64,000 nucleotides of DNA from Blakeslea trispora (Eukaryota; Mucoromycota; Mucoromycetes; Mucorales; Choanephoraceae), in the NCBI GenBank assembly GCA_025331445.1, contig JAIWNE010000075.1, forward strand, positions 97,378-161,377, written 5' to 3'. The notes under the pieces were generated by a model. It saw only the letters and a list, made by a program, of their open reading frames with translations, was not told the origin of the DNA and made no database searches. Numbering within the stretch: position 1 is the stretch's first letter; each line of letters begins with the position of its first letter. A program made the position numbers and the translations under genes. Below, in pieces: positions 33,544 to 47,281 of this stretch.

Positions 33544-36500
33544 TTATGCAATTACGTCTCTCTCGGAAGATGACAGCATCATATATTTATCGAGTATATA
33601 GTTTAGTGTCTCTGCCCACATGCGCGTTGTCTTTCGTTTCTCAAATTCGTTAGGTACCGAGTCTTTTGCTTTTCTTTTGATACTGGATTTCAATTGATCC
33701 AAGAAAACCTTTTCATAGAAGCAGTAACCAGCTCCTTGAGAAGATACAGACATGATCTGAATTAAACAAACCCAGGCCTCTACCAAGTAATGTTTCTGAA
33801 CCGGGCTTGCATTGATGTCCTCATATCCAGCATAGATTAATGTATCCATCAATGTTTGTGTACAATCTACTACTGACCAGTCGGATGGGCGGACACCCAA
33901 ATGATGAAGTCGACAGGTCCAGTCCAAGCAAAAGAGTTGAAGTTTGATAATCATTCGAAAAGGTAGAAGCGGCTTGGGATGAACAGTCAATAGATGAGCT
34001 GATAGCCATGTCAAGCTTCGAATATGATTCAAAAAAACCTCAGTCATCCTTAGACGCTCTGTATAAGCAAACTTGGGTATCCATTGTGTAAGACAAAGAG
34101 AGACAAAGACATAGAAAGAGTCATGTGTGTCCAGGTGCGCATATTTGTTTTGACTGAAAGCTTCAGAGAGATCGCTCGAGGCCTTAAAGAACAGGAAATC
34201 AATCAACCCTTTGTTTGAGAAATTGATAGTGCTCCATACAATGTTCTTCTTGAACAAAAAAGGTCTCGAAAAAGCCTGCTGTAGATGAAGATAGGCAGAC
34301 TTTAAATCAGGTGTGGCGGAAAGTAATGGCTTGAGCAACTGATGGTGCAAATAAACGGTATGAGTCAGGCCTCTGATCCTACGCAAATCGTGATCGTACA
34401 AATGTCTTATGCGTTTTGCAATACTCTCCAATGAATGAATGACATGTAAGCCAGCATCAAAAGGATGGTTGGTTGACTCAAAAGTCCCTGATCGTGTTGA
34501 CCAAAGATCTAAGGGCTCGCATGCATAGCGAGCAGAAAAAGTTGTACCAACATAGATATCATCAAACGCTCGTCTTTTCTTTAATTCTGGTTTGCGAAAG
34601 AATACGCTTGAATTTATGTCTGGAGCCTGTCCTGACTTGTCAAACCATAGGCGAGAAAAAAGTGGTGCATGTACGTAGATATCGTCTTTAGAGCGCTTAG
34701 GACGTTTGCGGCGACGATGAGGAGCAGGGTTATTTTGTACATGCATTGCACGCATAGGGTGATTCATTAAATGTGGTGGCTTTTTGATGGCAATAGATGA
34801 CATTTTGGGGGTACGTTTCTTTTTCCTTTGAGAAGTCGAATTCTTGGATTGTGCGGGTCTATCATAGTTTCGAATTCGATTGTCTTCAATTGACTCATCT
34901 AGAGAGTTGTTTTTAGATACTCGCTTCTGCTTAGGCAATATCTGCTTATGATCTGCAGAGGCTTTAGATCGGCTTAGTTGTTGTGGTGAGTCTTTAGGCA
35001 TTGAGATAGTGGATGGTATCTGTCTATGAGGTATTGGCGCTCTGTCAAACGATACTTCGTCATATTCATGATCAGAAAAGATATCTGGTTCCATGCAATC
35101 TAGATAACTCGATGCATTATTGTCTTCAACATCAGTGCCTTCGCTTTCACTTTGTGAATCCAGAAATGAAGCGAATATATCCTCTGTGCTTTTGCTCTTT
35201 GTACTGGTATTAAACTTTGCCTTTGAAGTCTTTGAGGCTGTGGATTTTGATGGAGGCCTTGGAGCTGTGTGTCTTTTGCCTTCTTCTCTAATGTCCTTTT
35301 CAAATGTCTTGACAAAAGACGCAGGTAGAAGACCATTCAGTGCATTCTTTTTCTTGAGCACATCATGGATGTCCATACGTCGTCTTCTCGATTGCTTGAA
35401 TTCATATTCATCTTGCACTATGGGAATTACATCATCATCATCTGTTATACTTCTTTCAAGTCCTTTGGGATTTGGCTTAATTCTTTTTGGCATTTTGAAG
35501 ATGTCATGGCTGGAATTTGGTTGCTCATTTGCTTCTTCTTCTTCTTCACTGTCCTCTGGAATAATACGCCGGCGCTTTGTTCTCAAAGTACGCTTCAATT
35601 GTAACTCTTCTTCTTCATCTTCTTCGTATAAGTAGCTATCATCGTCATCAGGGAAAGCAAAGATATCTTTCTCTTGGCCATCAGGATATTGTTTGTGCTT
35701 GTTGAGTGTTGCAATTTCAAATGTTGCTTGAGGTTGAGGCTGAAATGAGAATATGTCTCTTCCAGAAGATGATCTTGCTGTTGACAAAGACTTATTATTC
35801 TTTTTTCTCTTGTCAAAAGTAATTACTTTCTTTTGACTAGATGGGGTTTTTAGAGTTTTAGATAGTTGTGATGGAATAGCAGCCGCAGCTTTCGGCAGTA
35901 TCAGCTTCTCCAAATGATATTTATCGAAATGCTCTGAATCAAAGTCTACTTCTTCGTCTTGGCTTGAGGCAAACTCATCTTTTTCTATTGAAGTAGGCAA
36001 TTCATCTGATTGAGTTGCACTATGGTCTGGTATGTATTGTGATCCTAATGGTTGGTCTGAATCCTCTTCTTGAGTTACCACCAGTAAGCTTTCCAACGGA
36101 CTATCTGCATTACTGATAGAAAATGGGGCTCTTCTCCTAGTCGCTGAATGACTCATCATTTTTCGATACTGAGCATATTCAAGGGTGAATGGATGTAGCT
36201 GAATTGCGTTTCTTTGTCTAAGAGAAACTCGTAATGTAGGTTTTGGTGTGTTTTCTTGTAGTTGTACATCTGGAACAGAATCTACGACTTCTTCTTGTTG
36301 CTCTATAAGATGGATTGGTTGTTGCTTACTATGAGTTTCAATCAGGACAGGGCTACGTTGAGATAAGGTAGGCTGAATAGCATCACTATGTTGGTGACCC
36401 ATGTTTTCGATATGAATGATAGGCTCAGGGGCGTTTACTAGCTCATGTCCTCTGCTCTGTTCAGATTCGTCAGGTAAAGTGCTAGATCGTTTTTCTTTGT

Positions 36501-36783
36501 CATCTTGAGCTGGTGTCTCGGGCCATACAAGATCCTCAACTAGCATTGCTAACATCTCATCGTCAAGCTCCTCAAACATGTCAGTTTCATTTTCTACTAA
36601 GAGAGAGAGAAAAAAAAGGGGGGAGGAGAACACACTCCTTTGTTAGTCTTATAACGCTATAGATTAAAAAACAACAGTGAATGATGACTCATTCTGTTTT
36701 TTAAGAAAACCAACATAAAGTTGACCTGTACCTTTTGAATGCTTGTTTGAGTTTAGGTTATCATTTGATTTGATATTCGTCAT
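33544..36783 (-). CDS. Large acidic protein with repeated DI[FY] motifs; possible Mus7/MMS22 relative
   Basis: Exon 1 (36783-36732, MTNIKSNDNLNSNKHSK) joins exon 2 (36596-33544) over a 135-nt intron with acceptor CTCTCTCTTAG. Lengths sum to 3,105 nt and 1,034 residues. The ATG near 36633 lies inside the intron and is not the start. The first 600 residues are disordered, rich in Ser, Glu, Asp and basic clusters (RRRRMDIHD, HRRRKRPKRSKDD). Short motifs of the form DIF or DIY recur at least seven times, often after an acidic or polar residue. The last 400 residues are folded and helical (VYLHHQLLKPLLSATPDL, DSFYVFVSLCLTQW). The layout recalls the N-terminal half of Mus7/MMS22 DNA-repair scaffolds, but I cannot confirm this. 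It is shorter than those proteins. RIM15 lies upstream and VMA8 downstream on the same strand. Confidence 0.7.
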
Positions 36784-36933
36784 AGAAAAAAAGGACGCGA
36801 AAAAATCATTGTCGCGTTACGCGCTTTCTATTTTTTTTTTTTTGCATGACTGAGACTTAAAACTTAACACAAAGCAATCAATGCAATTTATTTTCTAGAA
36901 AAGAAAGCAAAGCCAAGCCAAGCATCTATGAGT

Positions 36934-39900
36934 TTATGTCTTACTTGACAGTGCTATTTCGAATGGTTTGGAGGAAAAATCGTTGGAATAAAAAGCTGGG
37001 CAATTACTGCTTTTTGATCTTTGGATAGATCTCAATACGGATTCCTTCGTGACAGGTTTACTAATGGTATCATCAAATATATTGGCTTGCTGTAGCGTTT
37101 CTTCATAAGCAGTAACTGCTATGATAGGTGTGTCTTTGTTTATATTATTAGTTGATTTTATCATACGGGCTGCTGCTTCTCCGTCCACTGATGATAGAGT
37201 CAAGTTAGATGGTAAGCTCAAGTTAACTTGTTTCTGTGACTTACCTATTGGCATGCGTATATCCATGAAAATAAAATCAAATTGGACTTTATTGCCCATA
37301 GCACAACGGATGGCTTGTGCACCATTTCTGACAATGACACATCGGCACTGTAATAGCTGTAAAATGGTCTCCAAGATTTTACAACTTATGGGGTTGTCAT
37401 CAGCAATAAGACAGTTCAAAGGCCTTTGGATTGCTGGTGTTGGAGCACAATCCAGAGGATGTGTGGGTCCGTAAGATAAGGGTATAGATACTTCATTGCA
37501 CTGGAATCCTATAAAAGTACCATTGTCGATCGACCCTTCTCTACTTGAGGTATTTGGAGTAGTAGGAAGGGGAGAGTTTGAAGCCGAAGACAAAGACGGA
37601 CCTATAGGCGAATGAAAGGCCCGGTAAATAGGTGAAGATACAGACCTTGAGCGTTGTCGATTGTATTTCTCAGATCGTTTCAATTTATCTGCATAACTAA
37701 GTGGCGAGCGGGTCATGTCAATTGATTTTCGATAAGATAACCTGTCTGGCGCTTGGGCAGATGAAGGAGGTGATAAGGCAAGGTATGACACGGAAGATTG
37801 GGAGCTTGAATCGCAAGAATGTAGTGTGTTTCCAAGTACGGGCGAAGGCATTGAGGTGTTGCGTTTGTTCACTTCGTAGCGCGACACATTGATATCTGCT
37901 ACCGAGTTTCTCTTCTTTAAAGAAGATGAAGTATCCAACTGACTTTGCGATACATCGAATGTTGAGCTTGATGATGCTGATAGCGGAAGAGTGCTTGCAG
38001 CAATGCTGTCATGACGCATCTTTCTGATTGCGTCTTCATTGGCTTTTTCAAGGACAGGAAGATTCTTGTAAACAAATGCTCCAAAATTTGCATCATCCAG
38101 AGTAGGACAAAGCTCGTGGTTATTATTCTCAATCAATGAGATTTTGTCAGGGTTCTGCTCGTTAATAATGGCTTCTGCTCGTTTGACTTCTTGCAAAACG
38201 ATGTTGTGTAAGCTTTGGTGATCATGTAGCATGGTAGCACCTCTTGTATCAAAGTAATCTGTATCTTCTTGGTCAACTGGCTTAGGTATAAACGAAGGAG
38301 ATTCTGAAAGCAAACAATCCCAGTTGATGCTTTGGAAGAAAGGATGATTCTTTACTTCTTCAGGACCATTTCTTCCTAGTCTTTTGTCAGGATTCAAAGT
38401 CAACAAGCGATTCATGAAATCATAAGCCTCTTCGGGAAGGTCAACCACATCTTTGTGCCAGTTAATGTTTCGAGAAAGGATGTTTTCAAATACTTTGTCT
38501 GGGGTTTCTGCATGAAAAGGTGGATATCCATAGAGAAACTCATAACATATCACACCAAGAGCCCACCAATCAACCATCACGTCTTGTCCTGTTCCTAGAA
38601 TACTTTCGGGAGCAAGATAATCTGGCGTTCCAACTGCGTGCTTCAGATGGTGCAAGTCATCATAACTGTTGTTGTATATGTTTTTACTTGAAGGAAATGT
38701 AACAGGAGTGAGTAGCCCCGATGATAGCAAACTTGAAGCAGTACGCTGTCGACGAAGTTGAGGTGGTTGAGACAAATATCTCATGCCGTTATCGTTATCG
38801 CTGCCTTCTGATATGTTACTTGTCCAAGTACTAGATTGTGTTTTATTTTTGTTTTCTGATCGCTTAAACAAAAGGCTAAAATAGGAATGCTTGTACAGAT
38901 TTCCATTACCGTTGACTGGAGATGCAAGAGGAGGTGTTATTGATCGTGAGGGTACAGGCGACTTTGGAGTGATGCTTGATGGCTCCCGACTCAGTTCATC
39001 TCGGACACGTCTATCAAGAAAGCCTACACGAGACAAGCCAAAGTCAATAAGCTTCAAGTGACCATTTTGATCAATCAATAGATTGTCAGGCTTCAGATCT
39101 CTATAACACTTGTTTGTGAGAATGTAAATATTTTTGCATTTTCAAATAGTTTATCTTACCTATGTATTATATTTTTTTCATGTAGATAACTCAAACCCAA
39201 CGTAACTTCGGCCAAGTAATTGCGCGCCCACTCACATGGTAAGTTTCCGAGCACTTTGATCAAAGACAAACAGTCGCCACCATTCAGGTACTCCATTACT
39301 AGGTAAAGGTAGTCTTTTGACTGAAAAGTATAATACAACTTTGTGACAAATGGGCAGTCTGCTTGTGTCATTAAGATCATCCTCTCGGCTTTGACATTGG
39401 TAACTTGATTCTTTGCAATCATGTCAGATTTCTTTAGAAACTTAATAGCATAGTAATCGCCAGTCACTCTCTTTTTCGCTAAAAAGACAGAACCAAAGGC
39501 ACCTTTGCTTATAGGCTTGATTATGTCAAAGTCCTTTATGCTAGAGGTGACCGAATGGCTTGAAGTTACAGGCGAATGCGTAACAGAAGAGCTATCAACA
39601 GATGTTTTTGCTGACATCGCTAATGCTTCTACAGGCTTTGACACAGCTTGTTTGGGTAGTGATCCTGTTGCAGCAGGCAAAGGGCAAGAGGGTAGGGGAC
39701 TTGTGGAAGCTTGAGATACCAGCATTTTGTTTGGCCTTGTCTGGTCGCTATCTGTCAACTGAGGCAATACATGTGACATATCTGTGCTGTTATTCTGAGA
39801 GTCGCCAGATGAACATGCTTTGTTGAATTGCTTTGAGAGTTTTTTAAAATGTTTACTACTGCTACGTTTGCCTTTGTTCTTCCAATCACGAATCTTTTTA

Positions 39901-42900
39901 AAAATACTTCGCTTTCTACTTAAAATACCTCTCTCTTCATTCTGATCTATAGGTTGCTCTGCAATCGACTGATCTTCACCCTCTATTTTTTCTATCTGAC
40001 GTTGATCTTCTTTGCTTTGTTCAGTTGTAGACTGAACTTCTTCGTCTTTTTTTGGTTCCTCTTTAAAAACGAACTCACTCCATTGTTTATCTTTCATGAT
40101 GTTTTGTTTAAAATCGCTTTTTATCTTCTTGTTGTAGTCTATGCAGTCCTGTACTCGATTAATAGCATCAACTTTAGACTTGGTAATCATCTTTATGTCA
40201 CGGATTAGAGACTGTGTATTGGGATCGTCTGTATGTGGGGCACGATAGTATTGAACTTGAATGATTTTTGAGTCGGTAAAAGACGATTCGTCAGATTGAA
40301 TGGGTCGGTTTTCAGAGGTTGTTGGTGTTGAAATAGATAAAGCAACATCCATAATCTCTCGCAAAGAATCATACTTTTCAAGTTCAGAAACCTTTCTTTC
40401 AAAGATATGAGGCTTATATGAATCTAATGTTAGACTGAGGTCCATGCTCGAGATGCTATTGAGGCTTTTTTGTGCTTTTTCTTGACTGTCAAGTTCCATC
40501 TCGAGTTGATCTAATTCTTTCTTTGTCAAATCGCAAAGCTTTTGGACGTATTGCTTCAACTCTGTCAAACTGTCATTACAAGTAACTACGTCCATCTCCG
40601 CTCGATGAACTTCAGCGCAGAAATCAGAGTGTTGCTCAAAAAATGCAGCTACAACCCATCGTTCGCAGATGTTGCAAAAGACAGGAGGAAGGTTTGAGAG
40701 TTGCGAAATGCTAGTGACATCAGTACCAACAGGTGTACCGCCATGAGAAATAGATCTTTGTATCAATGGTGGTTGGTAACCTGAAAATGTTATAGAACTA
40801 TCTGCCATACTATTTCCATAGGCCTTGTTTCCATCATGTTCTTCTGTGAATGGTTTGTCTTGTACCACTGGTTTCATAACCCACATTGTATGACTGGGTT
40901 CACCTGTAACTCGATTGTACATCAACATGCCTTTGGCTTCCATTTGTATTGAGCTTTCTAAACAATTCACGTCCTTGATATCAAAACAGACTTCAACTGT
41001 TCTTGAATCGTCAGATAGTAGTTCTTTGGAAGCAATTAAAAAAGTATCTTTGTCTTCGTCTAATAGTAGCTCTGAGATATTTGCACCAATGACTGATTGA
41101 GGATTGGAACTATCAAATGTGAATTGAGAGAAAAATAAACAAACAAGTCTTTCGATTTTTTTATGTGTTCAACAAACTTACCCTATTACTTCATGCCAAA
41201 TTGGACTTACATATTGTATTGTCACAGATGCCAGTGATAATTCCATGACAATAGTGCTGCTTTGGCCTACTTCAGCCTCTTCTTGGAGCTGGTAGTATTC
41301 TGCCTGATGTTCAAGGTTGTCTTGTAACAAGCTTAGTGCAACGCTACTGCTCCTCGTACAATTGTTGAGTTTGTCAAGCGTATCATTCGAAACAGAAAAG
41401 CCTTGGTTTTCTGAAGTTGCATCTTTTGCTCTCAATGTACTATCAACGCCAGCCATTGATTTCGAAGAAACAGCAGTATGTGTTGTCGCAGATTCGGGAG
41501 AAGATGAACTAGGCCAAAGACTGCTCTCGGCTTGCCACCATTCAATTACCCGATTGAAGGCAGCAACGCAAAGCAAGAGCTGGACGTACCATTCTTTACA
41601 TGGCCATTCTTTATGGTAGACCCATTGTGCACCAATAGATTGGATTTCTGAAACTGTGTGTGCACAAGCACCAGAGTTTTCCAAAAACGTTTTGAGTTCT
41701 GTATCTAAAACACTTTGTGCTAAGCAAATTAAATCTTGCAAAGTCAAAATGAATGGTGTAGGTAGATATGCATCTTCAGATACCATAGTCGCATACTCTT
41801 CTGGCGGTTCAATGGAATCTTGTTGAATGCTATCTTGCCGAAAAGGAATTGGATTACCATGGGATCCATATGAATCCTGCTGAGTCGAGATGTTATCGTT
41901 TGTCGTTTCCAAATAAAGTAGACCTTTCTCAACGTATTCATTCAATCCGTCAATAATAGTTCTGAGTTCTGTATTGCATGCTGATTTTGCAGATAATAAT
42001 CTGTCTTTAATCGTATGGCGTACACAACTATCGTTATCGCTAACGTTCTCACAGCTCTGGTGTAATGAAACATGAGAGTCTAAGTTTTTGCCAAAATAGG
42101 TAAAGGGGCTTTTGTCTTCATGATTAGGTCGATATCTCACGCTTTCTATATGGTTGGTTATTTTGGTGGGATAAAAGTACGGCATGGTCGACGTGATATC
42201 ACAGTCATTATCAAATATAGATGTTGTGTAATGGCAACTTCGATTATTGATGCTTGAGTTGTCGTTATTATCAATATCCTCTAGACTTTTTGCTGGAGGA
42301 AATTTATATTGCTCATGCTGTGCATCAGTATGAGCATTATCCTCAATATATTGAGCAGGAATCCTTAAGTGATGTAGATTATAGAGCTTATCGTGTGAGC
42401 CTTGTTTCTGAATGGACTTCCACCAACAAACTAGATGTGGACTCAGTCGATCTGCATACTCAAACACCCAATCTGACCATTGTAACTTTTTCTTTGCTGA
42501 GCATTGCCTAATCTTTGCAAAGCGGGATGACTGAAGTTTGACTCCATATGAATCTTTCTCGGCTAGGCTTTGAGTGAGTTTATGGTGTCTGTTGAGAACG
42601 CTTTTAGAGCCTATACATAGCAGATAAATTAACTTTAAGCAGTTCGAGAACTTGAATTACCTTTGTAATCTTGAAGAAATAGACCAAAATAATTAGAACC
42701 TTCATGTTCATTGGCCGGAGCAGATGCAGGCCATGTATAGCTGCTGTCTTTTGGTTTGCCATTCATGTTGGATGATCTGGTCTTGAGAAGCATAGAAGGA
42801 TAAGCTGGTGCTTGTTGTTTGTCATCATCTTTTATAAGCAAAGAATGCAATTCGCTTTCAGCTGTACATAAAGCATGGTCAAGTTTTATCTCTGCTATAT

Positions 42901-44041
42901 CTTTATTGTCGTCCGTATCTGAAGAATAAGAAACAGATGAACTGAAGCATGGATTAGACATTTGCTTTTTTAGCAGTTCTTTCAGTGATTGTTGATATTC
43001 AGCAAAACTAGTGGTTTGAGCTTGCTCAGATGTATTAACCCCACAAGGACTTTTACTGCCATCTGAGGATTGTTGAGATAGTTTTATGTAATCTAAGCTT
43101 GCATCGTGTTATACAGAGAAATGTATAGGAGAGTACTGTACTGCCTTACCTTGATTACTAGATAAAACAGCATTATCTTTAGATGGGAAGTGATCTTCGT
43201 CCGGAAAGAAAATTAAACTGATGGTGTCAGACATTGTGGAAGAAATTGACGAATCTCGATCTCGACGAAAAGCATAATCGTCGCTTGAGCTTTTTGATAT
43301 CTGATTTTCACGCAGCATACTCGAAAAAGCAGACTTGCTGTTTAGTGGAAGAGGGAATGGAGATGTTGGCGACAAAGAACTATAGCTATTCTTTCTTTGA
43401 CTATTTTCATTGAAATTGGGAATTCGCTTATAGGTATATACACTCTCAATTGTGGCCATAGAATCTTTTCTGTTTCTAGTACATCTCATGTTGTCAGGGA
43501 GACTGACGGGAGTTGAAGGCGTACTTGAGCAATCGAAGCCGCTAGATGCAGTGTCAACAATCCAGCTAGTCCTTTTTGACTTAACTATATATTTTCCACC
43601 ATTTCCAGTCATGGGAGGACTACTGGCATGTTGAAAAGACGTAGAAGTTGACGGATTTGAAGTGTACGGGATATCGGTATTATTTCGTAAGCTATTAGAG
43701 ATCAGTTCTTCCTCTGTGCTTTTTGAGTCGAACGTAAATCTGTTCTGTTTTGTCCCTTCCGTTGTGTTTATATCCACTGGCACAGTTGATGATGTGTGCC
43801 GCGCCTTGTTTTCCTCAAGAGAAGAGAGAGAGATGTGGCTTTGCGGTCTTTTCAACAGCAAAGGGGGTATAGGAACAGTTCTTAGCTTACTAGAGGTTGG
43901 ACTAGCAATTTCAGCTGAAGTCACAATACGACTGACAGTAGCAAACGCAGAATTTGGACGGGTTTCGTTCGGTTTGAGAAACGGTTTAGCTGAGGTATAT
44001 ATCGAATCTGTCTCTGAATCTTGAGGTGATAATCGCTCCAT
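36934..44041 (-). CDS. RIM15: Rim15-type protein kinase with PAS, zinc and response-receiver domains
   Basis: Rim15 (Greatwall family) drives entry into quiescence when nutrients fall. Five exons (44041-43150, 43092-42661, 42610-41182, 41109-39160, 39100-36934) total 6,870 nt and 2,289 residues. A PAS-like region (TIQYVSPIWHEVIG, joined to SNPQSVIGANISELL) lies near residue 905. A C2HC zinc site (CNICERWVVAAFFEQHSDFC) is near 1061. The kinase starts near 1445 with SKGAFGSVFLAK and YAIKF, has HRDLKPDN across an intron, LIDFGLSR, then a long insert of about 130 residues before GTPDYLAPES, as in Greatwall kinases. The C-terminal receiver domain has the acidic pair (ADDN), phosphoacceptor FMDIRMP, AVTAY and SKPVT, with an insert of about 18 residues after MDIRMP. 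The N-terminal 300 residues are Ser/Thr-rich. The start is the first ATG of the long frame; an earlier exon is possible. Confidence 0.93.
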
Positions 44042-47000
44042 GTTTTATGCGGTGTTACTTCTTGATCTACAAAGGACTTTATGAATAGCCTTTTGCAAAA
44101 ATGCACGATGATAGGAAGAGGAAAAGAAAGAAGAAAAGCAAAAGTTGAATAAGATTAGGCAAAACGCATTTCACGTCACACAGTGTGTTCTAATTGGTTC
44201 TCATTATACCATTTATGGAACCAGATCGCACATTGGACAAAAATATTGCATAACTGTACAATCTTCAATTAGATGTACTTGTATACTTTGGAACAAGGTA
44301 ACATCAAAAGCATATAAGATCTTCTCCATACAAAAGCCTCTGTAAGTTGGCTTGCCTACAAATCAGAAGGCATATATGAGAGAGCTTTATTTTTTATGTT
44401 GTTTTTGATTGTAAACCACAGTCGCCTCTTCTGGTCATGCGCTAAGTAATGAATGAAAAACATATTCTTGACTATCAATTAACTTTTTTTTTGGGTTTTG
44501 CTAAGGCAAGAAAAAGAGTCAAGTTTTTGTTTTGCATGAATTAAGCGTGCCCAAAATTTCATAAGCGAAAATGCAACATCAACTAAAATAAAGCCAGACA
44601 AAATCTACCATTCACATAATGCAAGTTTATATTAAACCTTTTTTGCTTTGATACCATTGAAATTATAGTTTAGAAACAACAATCTTGAGCATAGAACCCA
44701 GCGAGATTTGACACAAATCAGAAAGTATCTCATAAAAGTGTTTTGAGCATAATAAAGAGATACTTTTGTAAATGAAACTTATTATGCTAAAGAAAATGAA
44801 GCTGCTTTACTTGTGAATAAACTATACAACACATCAAAAGAGCTCTGAATTTATTGCATATCACTATCTATAGACCTCCAAAGTTTTGATTTTGCCTATG
44901 TTTAGAATGCTTGAAATTCTCTTATGGAGCCTATTTGAAAGGGAGATTTGAAGCAGTCATCTCAATTCATTTATAAAAGAGTTTCAAGAAAGAATCAGAA
45001 TTAACTCTGCCAAGTACTTGGTTTATGATGTGGAGAGCAAGCTGTATAGGCTTTCTATGAAAGCAAACCAAGCAATTGTAAGAGTCGAGGAAAGATTAGA
45101 GGTCATGAAAATATCTGTATGTTCGAATTTAAGCTTTACTTACAATTAGAGACAAGATTGTCTAGGACGCAATGAGATGAAGAAGTAGCTAAAAAGAACT
45201 TTCTATAGATAATCGCAAATGATGCTGATATAGATTCTTTTCAAAATATATTATAGTGCTTTTGTTCATTCTCGTACTCGGATGATAAGAACAAGGCAAC
45301 ACAAGCTCGCACTTTCTTCATTTTAGGCAAGATAGCTCACAATATGTTATCACCTCTATCGCCATCTTGATAGAGATAGCTAGTTAATTTCTTCGAAGCA
45401 GTCTATTTGTTTGTCTTTTGTCGATAAACTAGAAGCCTGATACAATAGACACGTCAAAGTAATGAATCAACAAGCGTTGTTATCAGAAGGCATAGTTTTA
45501 GCTGCTTCAAATACCAAACAAAGAATAAGAGTTTTGTGTTGTTTTCATATAATCGTCGCAGACATATAGTCAGTACGAAGTAAGTGATCAAAGCTTTCTC
45601 AGTGCGTATGGTTAGCTAACAGTCACTTGCGTTGTATGAGTAGACTTTTGAAGAATTATTTATTGCTGCTTGAACTAAAGGCATAAAAAGATAAGGTGGG
45701 TTGTAGCTAGACATAGTTGTCTGTTGATCAGTGTTGGTGAGGTGCCCTGTTTAAATCTCTAAGCATTTTTTGCCTTTACAAAGCCATCGAGTACAAGCTT
45801 ATGCTGCCTTGCTCTTATCACTTAAAGACTAGAATCGACAGGAGCATTGAGGTGTATCTTAAAAAGACTTTAGAGCACCGTCTTTACTTGTTACCCCAAA
45901 CAATTCGTTCTCCTGAATAAGCTTTAATCGATGATTGGCGACGTCAAGACTCATTTCATACCAAAAGCAGGGCTTAAGTGTAGGCTCTAAAATTCTCAAG
46001 AAATGGAAGTATTGGATTCACAGATATTATTATCGAATCTGTCATTTTGGGATTAGCAACTTAGAAAAGGCAAATAGCAAGCTAAACACTTCAAACAATC
46101 AGTATAATCGTACTTCTCTTTGCACTCAAAATAAGCTCAATCTGTTCAAGTACTTATGCATAAGCTTTCAACTAATTTACTAAGCTTTGTTTATAGCTGT
46201 TCAAAAGTAAGTGATTAATGTGAATAATAGACATAGTAGATAGGGCCTAGAACAAGGGGATTGAGATGAAGTATGTTTTTGCAGACACAAAAAGTTTTGC
46301 TTTGATAAGAGAATGAATAGTTTGTATAATAAAATGTTACTTTAGTTCTTTGAAAGAACAAAGGACATTCACATGCAATTAATGAATTCGGAAAGTCCGG
46401 AAAAGAAATCTCCTAACTTATAACTGGTTGTCCTATACTGTAGCGCCTTAGGATAAAATATTATTCGACAATAAGAGTTCGTGACACAAAATCTTGCCAA
46501 AAGGTTTAAGCCGTTGACGCCAGAATAGAAATGCAAGTAAGTAGATATCAAACCATAGTTCATCTCAAACATGCAATACATTCCTTTTCTTTATGTAAAA
46601 TGTGATAGTTTTTAAGAATAATTACTGATCTCATTAAGGGATCTTACGGATTGCACAAGCAAAGTCTTAGCTATAGGTGGAATCAAAGATGAAACAAGGC
46701 AGAAGGGTTCCTACGCAATGTTTTGGCCATTAACCAGTTGAATGCTGAGGTTTATTTTGTACTAACCAATTATTTCATTGCTTTCAAATGATTTAGCAAG
46801 TTTCTGAAGAGAATAAAATCGTTTATGAAAAAGCCAATGTAACTAGATCTAAATTCCGGAAATTAAAAGAAAATGTGGAGTCGATTGTTCTTGAACAATA
46901 CCACTGCTGGCTCTTCTTGAATTGATAGTTTTGCCTAATAAAGTTTTCATCTTAAAAGGAAGGTGATGCAATGTATGTTTGCATAGATTTGTAAGATGCT

Positions 47001-47281
47001 CCTTGTTGCTTGAGATAAAACAAAAGGAGCAACTCGCATCGGCTTGATAGCAAGGTAATAATCACAACTTACCTACAGAGGAATACTCGTCGATTTGCGT
47101 ATAAAGCGAATCAGACAGATAATAAGCTGCTATACTCTGGTTATAGATTCAAAAGAGTATTTCAAACTCAGATTCCGGATATACTTTTTTTTTGACATCC
47201 AACAAATATAAAAAGCCCAAACGTTTTACCTTTGGGGTTTTCTTCTCTTTTTTTTTTTCCTAAAGAAATTCAATTTTCAAA
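44042..47281. other. Long gene-free stretch between RIM15 and ACH1
   Basis: About 3.2 kb. The left end holds the RIM15 promoter and the right end the ACH1 promoter. Frames at 45935-46183 plus and 46581-46369 minus have no domain. Around 44980-45130 a plus-strand frame stays open for some 55 codons without an ATG. I see no RNA gene or clear transposon. Confidence 0.5.
47208..47215 (+). promoter_or_regulatory. Probable TATA box of ACH1
   Basis: TATAAAAA lies 74 nt before the ATG, followed by a pyrimidine tract and an A-rich start context, as expected for a strongly expressed gene. Confidence 0.6.

Noticed and set aside
35100..35336. Overlapping frames on both strands inside the large DIF-motif gene
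   Set aside because: They are shadows of the long minus-strand frame, caused by its Glu/Ser/Lys-rich codons.
36597..36633. ATG at 36633 as the start of the DIF-motif protein
   Set aside because: It lies in a pyrimidine tract that ends in a strong acceptor; a first exon at 36783-36732 restores a normal start.
44980..45130. Open plus-strand stretch without ATG in the RIM15-ACH1 gap
   Set aside because: About 55 codons only, no motif and stops on both sides. It may be a relic, but this cannot be shown.
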